The position numbers and the translations under genes are program-made. A stretch of DNA of 64,000 nt, from contig NZ_JAANBD010000025.1 in NCBI RefSeq assembly GCF_011089885.1, positions 62,001 through 126,000 on the forward strand, given 5' to 3'. Shown in pieces: positions 29,135-45,180 of this stretch. This DNA is from Thioalkalivibrio sp. XN279 (GTDB lineage Bacteria; Pseudomonadota; Gammaproteobacteria; Steroidobacterales; XN24). The notes beneath the pieces are model-generated. The model was not told the DNA's origin. It did not search any database and was given only the letters and a program-made list of their open reading frames with translations. Within the stretch, counting starts at the first letter, position 1, and every line of letters starts with the position of its first letter.

Positions 29135-30245
29135 CCTCGATTACCTGCAGCAGGTGCTGGTGGAACTGCTGCGCATCCCCAGTCCGGCCGGCTTCACCGA
29201 CGAGGCAGTCCGCTACACCCTGGCGCGCCTCGAGGATCTCGGCATTCCCGCGGAGATCACGCGTCGCGGCGCCATTCGGGCCGACCTGAAAGGTGCACAG
29301 CAGAGCCCGGATCGCGCCATCGTCACCCACCTCGACACCCTGGGGGCGATCGTGGCGGACCTGAAGGACAACGGACGGCTGGAGCTCCTGCCCATCGGCA
29401 CGTGGTCGAGCCGGTTCGCCGAGGGCGCGCGCGTGACCGTGTACACCGATGACGGCAGCTACCGGGGCACGATCCTCCCCATCAAGGCGTCGGGCCATGC
29501 CTACAACCTGGAGATCGATACCCTCCCGGTCAGCTGGGACTGCGTCGAGCTGCGTCTCGACGAGGAGTGCTGCACACGCGCGGACCTGGTCCGTCTCGGG
29601 CTCAACCGGGGCGACTTCGTGGCGGTGGACGCGCTGCCGGAGATCACGCCTTCGGGCTTCATCAACTCCAGGCACCTGGACGACAAGGGCGGTGTCGCCA
29701 CCGTCCTTGCCGTGGCCAAGGCCCTGGTGGAGAGCAAGACGCGCCTGCCCGTGGACTGTCACCTGCTGTTCACCATCAGCGAGGAAGTCGGCTCCGGCGC
29801 CTCGGCCGTCCTGCATGGCGACGTCGCGGAGATGGTCACGGTGGATACGGGGCCCGTGGCGCCCATCCAGGCCGGCGACGAGTTCGGAGTCACCATCTGC
29901 ATGAAGGACTCCGCCGGGCCGTTCGACTATCACCTCACGCACAAGCTGCTCGAGCTGTGCAGCGACTACGGCATCCGCCACCAGCGCGACGTGTTCCGGC
30001 ACTATCGTTGCGACAGTGCCTCGGCCATCGAAGCGGGCAACGACATCCGCACCGCCCTGGTGTGCTTCGGCACGGACGCCACGCACGGTTACGAGCGCTG
30101 CCATCTGCGTGCGCTGCAGGCACTGGCAGACCTGCTCGGCCTCTACGTGCAGAGTCCGCCGACGGCGCGCCGCGACCGGCTGGGCCTGGGTTCTCCCGAG
30201 GGATTCACGCACCTGCCGGTGGGTGACGGGGGGCGCGACGACTGA
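29115..30245 (+). CDS. M42-family metallopeptidase of the NAGGN operon
   Basis: The 376-residue protein is an M42-type (cellulase M/aminopeptidase) co-catalytic metallohydrolase of the group always found as the third gene of NAGGN operons. Metal-ligand motifs are THLDTLGAIV, HLDDKGGVATV and SEEVGSGAS, the last containing the catalytic Glu pair. It may hydrolyse NAGGN or a related dipeptide to remove or recycle the osmolyte; its substrate is not established. The start lies within ngg, and AGGTGAGCG lies before the ATG. Confidence 0.85.
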   Translation: MRPLQIDLDYLQQVLVELLRIPSPAGFTDEAVRYTLARLEDLGIPAEITRRGAIRADLKGAQQSPDRAIVTHLDTLGAIVADLKDNGRLELLPIGTWSSRFAEGARVTVYTDDGSYRGTILPIKASGHAYNLEIDTLPVSWDCVELRLDEECCTRADLVRLGLNRGDFVAVDALPEITPSGFINSRHLDDKGGVATVLAVAKALVESKTRLPVDCHLLFTISEEVGSGASAVLHGDVAEMVTVDTGPVAPIQAGDEFGVTICMKDSAGPFDYHLTHKLLELCSDYGIRHQRDVFRHYRCDSASAIEAGNDIRTALVCFGTDATHGYERCHLRALQALADLLGLYVQSPPTARRDRLGLGSPEGFTHLPVGDGGRDD

Positions 30246-30301
30246 CCGGGTGCTTCACCTCGCCCGCGCGCCGCCTTAAGCTGCCGCGGGGAGGTACGGC
30301 A

Positions 30302-31075
30302 ATGCCATCGAACGCTTTCATCACCGGTGCGGCTTCCGGAATCGGGCGCGCCACGGCACAGTTGTTCGCGCAGCGTGGCTGGCGCGTCGGGCTGGCGGAC
30401 CGGGATGCCGAGGGCGTCGCGGCGCTCGCCGCCGAGCTCGGCGAGGAGCGCGCCATGGCCTGCCCTTGCGACGTCACGAATCCGGCCTCACTGCAGCGCA
30501 CACTGGACCAGTTCTGCGGCCCTGGCGGCGCACTGGAGCTGCTGGTCAACAACGCGGGCTTGCTGCATATCGGCCCGTTCGAGGAAATGCCGCCGGCCGC
30601 CCACAGGGAGCTCATCGAGGTGAACGCCCGCGGCGTCGTCGAGGTGCTGCTTGCCGCTTTCCCGGCCCTGGCCCGGGCGCGCGGCGCGGTGGTGAACCTC
30701 TCCTCGGCGTCCGCATGCTACGGCTCGCCGGACTACGCCACGTACTCGGCCAGCAAGATGTTCGTGCGCGGTCTCAGCGAGGCGCTCGACATCGAGTGGC
30801 GCCGTCACGGCATCCGTGTAGCCTGCATCATGCCTGCCTTCGTCAGCACGCCGATGATCGAGGGCTGGCGCAGCAACGCCATGGACCGGCTGGGGGTGCA
30901 GTTGCGCCCGGAAGACGTTGCCGAGGTCATCTGGAAGGCGGCGCACGGACGACGGCTGACCTGGCATGTGGGATGGCGTTACCGCGCCCTGCGGGCGCTG
31001 AGCGAGCCTCTGCCCGCGGGCGTGAAGCGCACCATGATGCGGTGGGTGTCGGGTTACCCGGGGAGGACGGGATGA
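30302..31075 (+). CDS. Short-chain dehydrogenase/reductase (first of a pair)
   Basis: The 257-residue SDR has the cofactor loop TGAASGIG (residues 8-15), NNAG, and the active-site YATYSASK with the catalytic Ser in SSASACYG. The C-terminal 30 residues are basic (RALRALSEPLPAGVKRTMMRWV) and may lie at the membrane. Substrate unknown. GGGGAGG precedes the ATG. It overlaps the next SDR by 4 bases, so the two probably work on one pathway or as a heteromer. Not clearly tied to the NAGGN operon, 56 bases upstream. Confidence 0.85.
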   Translation: MPSNAFITGAASGIGRATAQLFAQRGWRVGLADRDAEGVAALAAELGEERAMACPCDVTNPASLQRTLDQFCGPGGALELLVNNAGLLHIGPFEEMPPAAHRELIEVNARGVVEVLLAAFPALARARGAVVNLSSASACYGSPDYATYSASKMFVRGLSEALDIEWRRHGIRVACIMPAFVSTPMIEGWRSNAMDRLGVQLRPEDVAEVIWKAAHGRRLTWHVGWRYRALRALSEPLPAGVKRTMMRWVSGYPGRTG

Positions 31076-31902
31076 GCAGCGCCATGGAGGGATTTCGCGG
31101 TCGCACCGCCCTCGTCACCGGGGCCGGTTCCGGGCTGGGGCTGGGCATCGCCACCGTGCTGGCGCGTAGCGGGGCGACCGTCGTCATGACCGACGTGGAC
31201 GCAGCGGCCTGTGAGCAGGCCGCGGCAAGCTTGCGCGCATCCGGGTTCACGGTCGAGTCCACCGTGCTGGACGTGCGCGACGGCGAAGCGTTCTCGGCCT
31301 GTTTCGACGCTGCCTGGGCCCGTCACGGCAGGGTGCACCTGCTGTTCAACAACGCCGGCATCGGCGCCGCAGGCGATGCGCGGGACGTCGATGTGGCCAC
31401 CTGGAGGCAGGTGGTGGAGATCAACCTGATGGGCGTGATCCACGGCTGCCATGCCGCCTGGCCGCGCATGGCGGCGGCGGGCGGCGGGCAGATCGTGAAC
31501 ACGGCCTCTGCGTTCGGCCTGCTGCCCGGGCCGCTTTACGCGGCCTACAGCGCGACCAAGCACGGCGTCGTCGGCCTGTCCCGCTCGCTTCGGGCCGAGG
31601 GCAGGGACCTCGGGATCGGCGTGACCGCGTTGTGCCCCGGTTTCATCCGCACGCGAATCCTGGACAACGCGCTGATGGACGGAGTCGATCGCGCCAGCGC
31701 CGAGGCGGCGGTGCCGTTCCGCTTCCTGGACCCTGACAAGGCCGTGCGGACCATACTGCGCGGTGTGCAACGCAATCGCGCGCGCGTGGTGTTCCCCTGG
31801 GAAATCCGCGCCCTGTGGTGGCTCGACCGCCTCAGTCCCGCGCTAATGGACGTGATCAGCGCGGCGGCGGCGCGCCGTTACCGCCGCGTCGCGCGCCGCT
31901 GA
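31072..31902 (+). CDS. Short-chain dehydrogenase/reductase (second of a pair)
   Basis: The 276-residue SDR has TGAGSGLGLG at the cofactor site, NNAGIG, and the active-site YAAYSATKHG. It resembles long-known SDRs of the ketoreductase type. The C-terminus (VVFPWEIRALWWLDRLSPALMDVISAAAARRYRR) is amphipathic and basic, like that of the first SDR. The ATG at 31072 overlaps the stop of that gene; GGGGAGG is upstream. Its stop is 3 bases from the ppk stop on the other strand. Exact substrate unknown; fatty-acyl or steroid substrates are guesses. Confidence 0.85.
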   Translation: MSSAMEGFRGRTALVTGAGSGLGLGIATVLARSGATVVMTDVDAAACEQAAASLRASGFTVESTVLDVRDGEAFSACFDAAWARHGRVHLLFNNAGIGAAGDARDVDVATWRQVVEINLMGVIHGCHAAWPRMAAAGGGQIVNTASAFGLLPGPLYAAYSATKHGVVGLSRSLRAEGRDLGIGVTALCPGFIRTRILDNALMDGVDRASAEAAVPFRFLDPDKAVRTILRGVQRNRARVVFPWEIRALWWLDRLSPALMDVISAAAARRYRRVARR

Positions 31903-31905
31903 CGC

Positions 31906-34071
<2,166 letters not shown>

Positions 34072-34092
34072 GGACGGGCTCCCTGCATATCG

Positions 34093-34121
34093 TTGCCATC
34101 TTATACAAGCCGGGTTACAAA
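34093..34121 (+). promoter_or_regulatory. Candidate promoter of the thrB leader transcript
   Basis: TTGCCA at 34093-34098 and TACAAA at 34116-34121 are separated by 17 bases on the plus strand. A transcript would start near 34128 and meet the terminator ending at 34252. It partly overlaps the ppk promoter on the other strand. Judged by eye. Confidence 0.35.
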
Positions 34122-34127
34122 AGCGTG

Positions 34128-34310
34128 GCCGGACACACGGATTGCAATGCCTTGTCCCGAGGAGTAACTTTATTCGTATTCGCCGGCGGCGCAGATCAAC
34201 AAGCAAGATGCCGCCGCGACTTGACCCCGCCCTCGTGGCGGGTTCTTTTTTTCTCAGCCATGGCCGGAACTGCTAAATTGCACCCAACGGGCCAGGGTTC
34301 GGGAGCCCCG
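34128..34310 (+). promoter_or_regulatory. Structured leader of the thrB transcript
   Basis: The segment holds, in order: a six-residue frame ATG...TAA (34147-34167), a strong GAGGAG at 34159-34164 with no ATG within its reach, a hairpin of GGCGGC (34185-34190) with GCCGCC (34210-34215), a rho-independent terminator (34226-34252), and then thrB at 34311. A terminator inside a leader is the hallmark of attenuation, but a run of Thr or Ile codons, as in the classic thr leader peptide, is not seen. A stand-alone small RNA is the alternative. Confidence 0.4.
34226..34252 (+). terminator. Rho-independent terminator upstream of thrB
   Basis: CCCGCC (34226-34231), a 5-base loop, GGCGGG (34237-34242), and then TTCTTTTTTT (34243-34252) form a textbook intrinsic terminator on the plus strand. 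No plus-strand gene ends within 2.3 kb upstream, because ppk lies on the minus strand. The terminator therefore belongs either to a leader or to a short RNA that starts in the ppk/thrB gap. Confidence 0.8.
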
Positions 34311-35243
34311 ATGCGCACGGTCACAGTATTTGCCCCTGCTTCCGTCGGCAACGTCGGCGTCGGATTCGATGTGCTCGGCCACGCCATAGAGGGCGTCGGT
34401 GACACGGTGACTTTGCGCCGCTCGCCCGGGCCGGGGATGGTCCTCACCCAGATCAGCGGCGTCATCACCGAATTGCCGCGCGATGTCGAGCAGAACTCGG
34501 CGACGCGGCCGTTACTGCGCATGGCGCAGGAGCACGGCGTCGAGGGCGGGCTCGAGATCGAGCTGCACAAGGGGATTCCGCTGGGATCGGGCATGGGCGG
34601 CTCGGCGGCGTCGGCCGTGGCGGCCGTGGTGGCGGCGGATGCGCTGTGGGGCCTGGGCCTGCCGATGAATCACCTGCTCGAGTACGCGCTGGAAGGTGAA
34701 GGCGCCGCCAGCGGCGCGGCGCACCCGGATAACGCCGCGGCCTCTCTCTACGGCGGACTGGTGCTCACCGAGCCGGGGCCGCCGTTGTGCTGCACCCGCC
34801 TGCCTGTTCCCAGCGGCATCGCATGCGTGCTGTGCCACCCGGACCTGGAGGTCAGGACCCGCGACGCGCGCAGCATCCTGGCGGCCACGGTGCCGCGCGA
34901 GCTGTGGGTGCGCCAGTCGGCCTGGCTGGCGGGCTTCGTCGCCGGCTGCCTGCGCGACGACCTGGCGCAGGTGGCGCGGTGCCTGCAGGACGAGGTGATC
35001 TGGCCCCAGCGTGCGCGCCTGGTTCCGGGCGCTGCCGCCGCGCTGGAAGCGGCGCGCGCGGCCGGCGCCATCGGTGGCTCCTTGTCCGGCAGCGGACCGT
35101 CCGTGTTCGCCTGGACGCCGCAAGACAAGGCGGCTGAGGTTGCGACGGCGCTGAGCCACAGCTTCGCCGCGACCGGCATTCCCTGCGAGACCTGGATTTC
35201 TACGCCGGACGCCCCGGGCGCGCGCGTGGTATCGGGCGGCTGA
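34311..35243 (+). CDS. thrB: Homoserine kinase
   Basis: ThrB phosphorylates homoserine, the penultimate step of threonine synthesis. The 310-residue GHMP kinase starts MRTVTVFAPASVGNVGVGFDVLG, the family's substrate-binding N-terminus, and has the ATP-binding loop PLGSGMGGSAASAVAAV. The third motif GGSLSGSGPSVFAW lies near the C-terminus. The ATG at 34311 follows GGGAG. In-frame sequence upstream crosses the terminator and is not coding. thrA and thrC are not adjacent in this window, so regulation is separate. rarD-like follows after 5 bases. Confidence 0.95.
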   Translation: MRTVTVFAPASVGNVGVGFDVLGHAIEGVGDTVTLRRSPGPGMVLTQISGVITELPRDVEQNSATRPLLRMAQEHGVEGGLEIELHKGIPLGSGMGGSAASAVAAVVAADALWGLGLPMNHLLEYALEGEGAASGAAHPDNAAASLYGGLVLTEPGPPLCCTRLPVPSGIACVLCHPDLEVRTRDARSILAATVPRELWVRQSAWLAGFVAGCLRDDLAQVARCLQDEVIWPQRARLVPGAAAALEAARAAGAIGGSLSGSGPSVFAWTPQDKAAEVATALSHSFAATGIPCETWISTPDAPGARVVSGG

Positions 35244-35248
35244 GCGCT

Positions 35249-36154
35249 GTGCCGGACACAGCGCGCACCGGGTCGATCTACGCGACCGCCGCTTTCATGT
35301 TCTGGGGCCTGACCCCGATCTACTACAAGCTGTTGCCGCACGTCCCGCCTGCCGAGATCCTGGCTCACCGCGTGGTCTGGAGCGTGGTGTTCGGCGCGCT
35401 GTTCGTGGCGCTCTCGCGCAGCTGGCCTGCGGTGCGGGCAAGCCTCGGGGAATGGCGTATCCTGCGGGCCCTGGCGCTGACGGCCGCGCTCGTCAGCACC
35501 AACTGGCTGGTCTACATCTGGGCCATCGCCAACGACCAGGTCATGTCGACCAGCCTCGGCTATTACATCAATCCGCTGGTGAATGTCCTGCTGGGCATGC
35601 TGTTCCTGGGGGAGAAATTGAACCGGGCGCGGGCCGTGGCCGTGGCGCTCGCAGTCGTCGGCACGACCAGCCTGGCCATCGACGTCGGCAGCCTGCCCTG
35701 GGTGTCCCTCACCCTGGCTTTCAGCTTTGGCTTCTACGGGCTCATCCGCAAGCGGCTGGGACTGCCGGGCATCGCCGCCTTGTTCGTCGAGACCTTGCTG
35801 GTGGCGCCGCTGGCCCTGGTCGCGCTGGCCTGGTTTCATCGCGACGGTCAAGGGGCTTTCGGCACGGACCTCTCCACCAGCCTGCTCCTGGTGCTGGCCG
35901 GGCCGGTGACGCTCCTGCCCCTGCTGTGGTTCGCCGAGGCCGCGCGGCGGCTGCCGCTGGTCACCATCGGTTTCTTTCAGTACCTTGGACCCACCCTGAC
36001 TTTCCTGCTGGCCACGCTGGTGTACGGGGAGGTGTTTACCTTGGCCTGGGCCATCACGTTCATCCTCATCTGGAGTGCGCTCGCGGTCTTCAGCCTCGAC
36101 AGCCTGCGCACCCGCGCACGCCTGAAACGTGCGGCGCGCGAGGCCGGTGCGTGA
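35249..36154 (+). CDS. rarD: RarD/EamA-type transporter
   Basis: The 301-residue protein, starting at GTG, is a ten-helix EamA/DMT permease of the RarD branch: the N-terminus GSIYATAAFMFWGLTPIYYKLL and the segment STNWLVYIWAIANDQVMSTSLGYYINPLVNVLLG are RarD signatures, the latter being highly conserved. RarD-like proteins were named for chloramphenicol sensitivity but the physiological substrate is not firmly known; amino-acid or metabolite export is likely. Placed between thrB and the NERD gene in a compact operon; it overlaps the latter by 4 bases. Confidence 0.88.
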   Translation: MPDTARTGSIYATAAFMFWGLTPIYYKLLPHVPPAEILAHRVVWSVVFGALFVALSRSWPAVRASLGEWRILRALALTAALVSTNWLVYIWAIANDQVMSTSLGYYINPLVNVLLGMLFLGEKLNRARAVAVALAVVGTTSLAIDVGSLPWVSLTLAFSFGFYGLIRKRLGLPGIAALFVETLLVAPLALVALAWFHRDGQGAFGTDLSTSLLLVLAGPVTLLPLLWFAEAARRLPLVTIGFFQYLGPTLTFLLATLVYGEVFTLAWAITFILIWSALAVFSLDSLRTRARLKRAAREAGA

Positions 36155-36714
36155 CGCTGCCCGTCTCATCCTGGTACCTGCCGGCGGGGGGCGCGTTGCT
36201 CGGGCTCATGGCCGTGGCGGGGCTGTGGAGCTGGTACCGGCGGCGCGACCGGCTGGACCTGATGCTGCGCAAGATCGCCTGGAAGCGGCTGACGGACGTG
36301 GTGGTCCCGGATGACGTCGATGGCGAGATTCACCTCGACCTGGTGCTGCTCACGGCCAAGGGCATACTCGTGCTGGAGGTGCGGCGGGCGACGGGCACAC
36401 TGTTCTGGGGCGACCAGCTCGAATACTGGGCCCTGCTCGACGGCCGGCGCCGCAGCCAGATCCGTAACCCCTTGCCAGGGCTGCTGGCGAAGCGCCATGC
36501 GGTGCATGCGCTGGCGCCGCGCGTTCCGGTCAGCGGCCGTGTCCTGCTGCTCGGCACAGTGTCCATCTCCGGCGCGACGCCGCCCGGCGTGGTCACGGCT
36601 GAGCAACTTCTCGCCGAGTTCCCGCCGCACGGCCGCAAGCCCGTGCCCGAGGCGCTGCAGTCCGCCTGGGCGGAATTGTCCGCCCAGGCCCGCCCCCTGG
36701 CCTCGTCCGCCTGA
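36151..36714 (+). CDS. Membrane-anchored NERD-domain protein
   Basis: The 187-residue protein starts at GTG, overlapping the rarD-like stop (GTGA). An N-terminal membrane helix (LPAGGALLGLMAVAGLWSWY) is followed by a NERD-like nuclease-related domain: EIHLDLVLLTAKGILVLEVRRATGTLF resembles the hIDhLhh..GhhhhEhK core of restriction-endonuclease-like folds. The catalytic Lys of the typical ExK is here Arg (EVRRA), so nuclease activity is uncertain. The function is unknown. The longer in-frame extension into rarD is a shadow. Confidence 0.65.
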   Translation: MTLPVSSWYLPAGGALLGLMAVAGLWSWYRRRDRLDLMLRKIAWKRLTDVVVPDDVDGEIHLDLVLLTAKGILVLEVRRATGTLFWGDQLEYWALLDGRRRSQIRNPLPGLLAKRHAVHALAPRVPVSGRVLLLGTVSISGATPPGVVTAEQLLAEFPPHGRKPVPEALQSAWAELSAQARPLASSA

Positions 36715-36729
36715 GTCCGGCCGCGCCGC

Positions 36730-38157
<1,428 letters not shown>

Positions 38158-38199
38158 TGTCTGGCTCCATCTCGTCAGGCATGTCAGCCGGTGATTGTA

Positions 38200-38978
38200 C
38201 TAGAGAGCGAACAGCGTCTCGGCATTGGCCGTGGTGGCCGCGGCGAGCCGCTCGGCATCGATGCCCATCAGTCCGGCGAGGGCATGCAGCACGTGCGGCA
38301 GGTGCATCGGCTCGTTGCGCCGTGTGCGCGGCTTCGGGTCGAGGTCGCGGGGCAGGAGGTAGGGCGCATCGGTCTCGATCATGACGCGGTCCAGCGGCAG
38401 GAAACGCGCCGCGGCGCGCAGGGCGTCACCGCGGCGCTCGTCGCAGATCCAGCCGGTGATGCCGATGTACAGGCCGCGGTCGAGGTAAGCGCGCATCTCC
38501 TCCGGCCCCCCGGTGAAGCAATGCGCCACGCCGGCGGGCATGCGCGCGCCACACTCGTCGAGGATGGCGACGAAGCGCTGGTGCGCGTCGCGCTGATGCA
38601 GGAACACCGGCAAGCCGGTCTCCATGGCCAGCCCGAGCTGCAGGCGGAAGGCCGCCTCTTGCCTGTCGCGCGGCGAAAAGTCGCGGCAGAAATCGAGGCC
38701 GCATTCGCCCACCGCGACGGCACAAGGTTGCGCCAGCAGCTCACGCAGCCGCGGCAGGTCGGTCTCGGCCAGCTCCGACGCGTGGTGCGGGTGCACGCCG
38801 ACGGTGGCATAGAGCCCGGCGGCGGTCCCGGCCAGGCGGATTGCTGCCGCGCTGGACTCGAGCGTGCTGCCGGTGATGATTATGCGCGTCACGCCGAGCG
38901 CGTGCGCGCGCTCGATGACCGCCGCGCGGTCGGCGTCGAAGCTGTCGTGCGCCAGGTTGACCCCGATGTCGACGAGAT

Positions 38979-38982
<4 letters not shown>
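38200..38982 (-). CDS. tatD: TatD-family 3'-5' DNase
   Basis: The 260-residue protein is a metal-dependent TIM-barrel hydrolase of the TatD type, very close to E. coli TatD itself along its whole length: MNLVDIGVNL, GVHPHHASEL, GECGLDF, FLHQRDAHQRF, HCFTGG and ETDAPYLLPRDLDPKPRTRRNEP. TatD proteins are 3'-5' exonucleases of single-stranded DNA and RNA with a role in repair of oxidative damage, despite the name. Its ATG overlaps the WS/DGAT stop by 4 bases, giving translational coupling with a lipid enzyme, an odd partnership. Confidence 0.94.
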
Positions 38983-43445
<4,463 letters not shown>

Positions 43446-43503
43446 CTCAGCCCCCGCAAACTCTGTATGATGCCTCGTGTGCTGCGCTTGGGGGGCGTGA
43501 GCG

Positions 43504-45147
43504 ATGAGTAGTGACGGCGAAGGATCCGGTGGCGGCGGGCTGTTCGCGGAGCTGAAGCGGCGTCGCGTCATCCGGGTGGTCGTGCTGTATGCGATCGGCG
43601 GCTGGATCGTCATCGAGGTCGCATCCACGGTCCTGCCCAACCTCAATCTTCCGGACTGGTCGGTCACCCTGGTGACGGCGCTGGTCGGGCTCGGTTTCCT
43701 CCTCGCGGTGTCACTGGCGTGGGCCTTCGACCTCGGTCCTGGCGGCATAGAGCGCACGCCGCCGCGGGGCGCTGCGGAGCCCGTGCCGCCGCCGCCCCAG
43801 CCGGCGCCGCCACCGCCCGCGGCACCGCCCGAGCCCGCTCCTGTCGCGAAGCCGGCGGATACCCGCAAGTCCATCGCCGTCCTGCCCTTCGTCAACATGA
43901 GCGGCGACGCAGAGAACGAATACTTCAGCGACGGCATCGCCGAGGAGATCCTGAATCTCCTGGTCAAGCTGCCGCAGCTGCGCGTCGCTTCGCGCACCTC
44001 GTCGTTCATTTTCAAGGGCAAGTCGGCGGGCATCCCGGAGGTGGCGGCCAAGCTGGGCGTCAGCACGGTGCTCGAGGGCAGCGTGCGCCGGGCCGGCGAC
44101 CGCGTGCGCATCACGGCGCAGCTCATCGACGCCGACACGGACTCGCACTTTTGGTCGGAGACCTACGACCGCGAATTGAAAGACGTGTTCCAGATCGAGG
44201 ACGACATCGCCAAGAGCATCGTCGACGCCCTGCAGATGACGTTGACGCCGAAGGAACGGCGCGCCATCCAGGTGGTGTCGACCTCGGACGCCAAGGCCTA
44301 CGATTACTACCTGCGCGGCCGCAGCTACATGTACACCATGACGCGCCGGGACTACGAGTGCGCCATCCGGATGTTCGAGCAGGCGATCCTGCTCGACGAC
44401 AAGTATGCGCTGGCCTATGCGGGGATCGGCGATGCGTATTCCCACCTGTACCGCTATGCCGAGGCTACGCAGGAGAACGTGCGCAAGGCGGTGGAGGCGA
44501 GCGAGAAGGCGGTCGCGCTGGATCCGGACTCTGCTGAAGCGCGGGCCTCGCACGGCCTTGCCATGTTCATCAGCGACGACTACGAGGCGGCCGAACGCGA
44601 GTTCAGCCGGGCGATCGAGCTGAACCCCAACCTGTGGGAGCCGTACTATTATTTCGGGCTTGCCTGGTCGTCCAAGGGTGAGTTCGAGAAAGCCATCGAG
44701 ATGTACAAGAAAGCGATGGAAGTGAACCCTGCGGACTACCAGGCGCCGATCTTCATAGCCCAGAGCTACGCGTCCCTGGGGCGCAAGCATGACGAGATGA
44801 AAGCCCGGCTGGCCTCGCTGGAACAAATCCAGCGGCACCTCGACATGAACCCCCACGACACGCGCGCGCTTTATGTCGGCGCCAACCAGTTCGCCAACGT
44901 CGGCGAGTTCGCCAAGGCCCAGGAGCTGGCCGACCGGGCCCTGGGGCGCGACCAGGGGGAGCCCGTGGTGCTCTACAACGTGGCGTGTTTCTACGCCATG
45001 AAAGGCGACACGGACCGCGCCATGGAGCTGTTGGAACGCGCCGTGGATAACGGCTGGGGCGACAAGGCCTGGCTGGAGACCGACCCTGACCTCGACTCGC
45101 TGCGCGAAGATGGCCGTTTCCAGGCGCTGATGGAACGGATTCACTGA
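43504..45147 (+). CDS. Membrane-anchored TolB-N/FlgO-domain TPR protein
   Basis: The 547-residue protein has a short cytoplasmic N-terminus, two membrane helices (VVVLYAIGGWIVIEVASTVL and TLVTALVGLGFLLAVSLAWAF), a proline-rich linker (about residues 95-120), and a FlgO/TolB-N-like alpha/beta domain (KSIAVLPFVNMSGDAENEYFSDGIAEEIL) that assembles a fold found in adenylate-cyclase- and kinase-linked proteins. Several TPR units follow (residues about 270-540). No output domain is seen. Family members are frequent in gammaproteobacteria with many TPR sensors; the function is unknown. The upstream region carries only GGGGGGCGTGAGCG as ribosome-binding site. Confidence 0.8.
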   Translation: MSSDGEGSGGGGLFAELKRRRVIRVVVLYAIGGWIVIEVASTVLPNLNLPDWSVTLVTALVGLGFLLAVSLAWAFDLGPGGIERTPPRGAAEPVPPPPQPAPPPPAAPPEPAPVAKPADTRKSIAVLPFVNMSGDAENEYFSDGIAEEILNLLVKLPQLRVASRTSSFIFKGKSAGIPEVAAKLGVSTVLEGSVRRAGDRVRITAQLIDADTDSHFWSETYDRELKDVFQIEDDIAKSIVDALQMTLTPKERRAIQVVSTSDAKAYDYYLRGRSYMYTMTRRDYECAIRMFEQAILLDDKYALAYAGIGDAYSHLYRYAEATQENVRKAVEASEKAVALDPDSAEARASHGLAMFISDDYEAAEREFSRAIELNPNLWEPYYYFGLAWSSKGEFEKAIEMYKKAMEVNPADYQAPIFIAQSYASLGRKHDEMKARLASLEQIQRHLDMNPHDTRALYVGANQFANVGEFAKAQELADRALGRDQGEPVVLYNVACFYAMKGDTDRAMELLERAVDNGWGDKAWLETDPDLDSLREDGRFQALMERIH

Positions 45148-45172
45148 CAGCGAGCCGCACGGGCTATCGCTG
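45148..45172. terminator. Hairpin in convergent gap
   Basis: CAGCGA (45148-45153) pairs with TCGCTG (45167-45172), and inside it GCC (45154-45156) with GGC (45162-45164), leaving a 5-base loop and a 2-base bulge. It lies directly after the TPR gene stop and before the stop of the opposing transporter gene, a suitable place for a bidirectional terminator, but there is no T-tract, so it may act with Rho. Confidence 0.4.
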
Positions 45173-45180
45173 GCGACGCG

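Noticed and set aside
34172-34276. Possible 34-codon leader peptide starting at ATT seven bases after GAGGAG upstream of thrB
   Set aside because: ATT starts are very rare, the peptide is Arg-rich without Thr/Ile bias, and it runs through the terminator.
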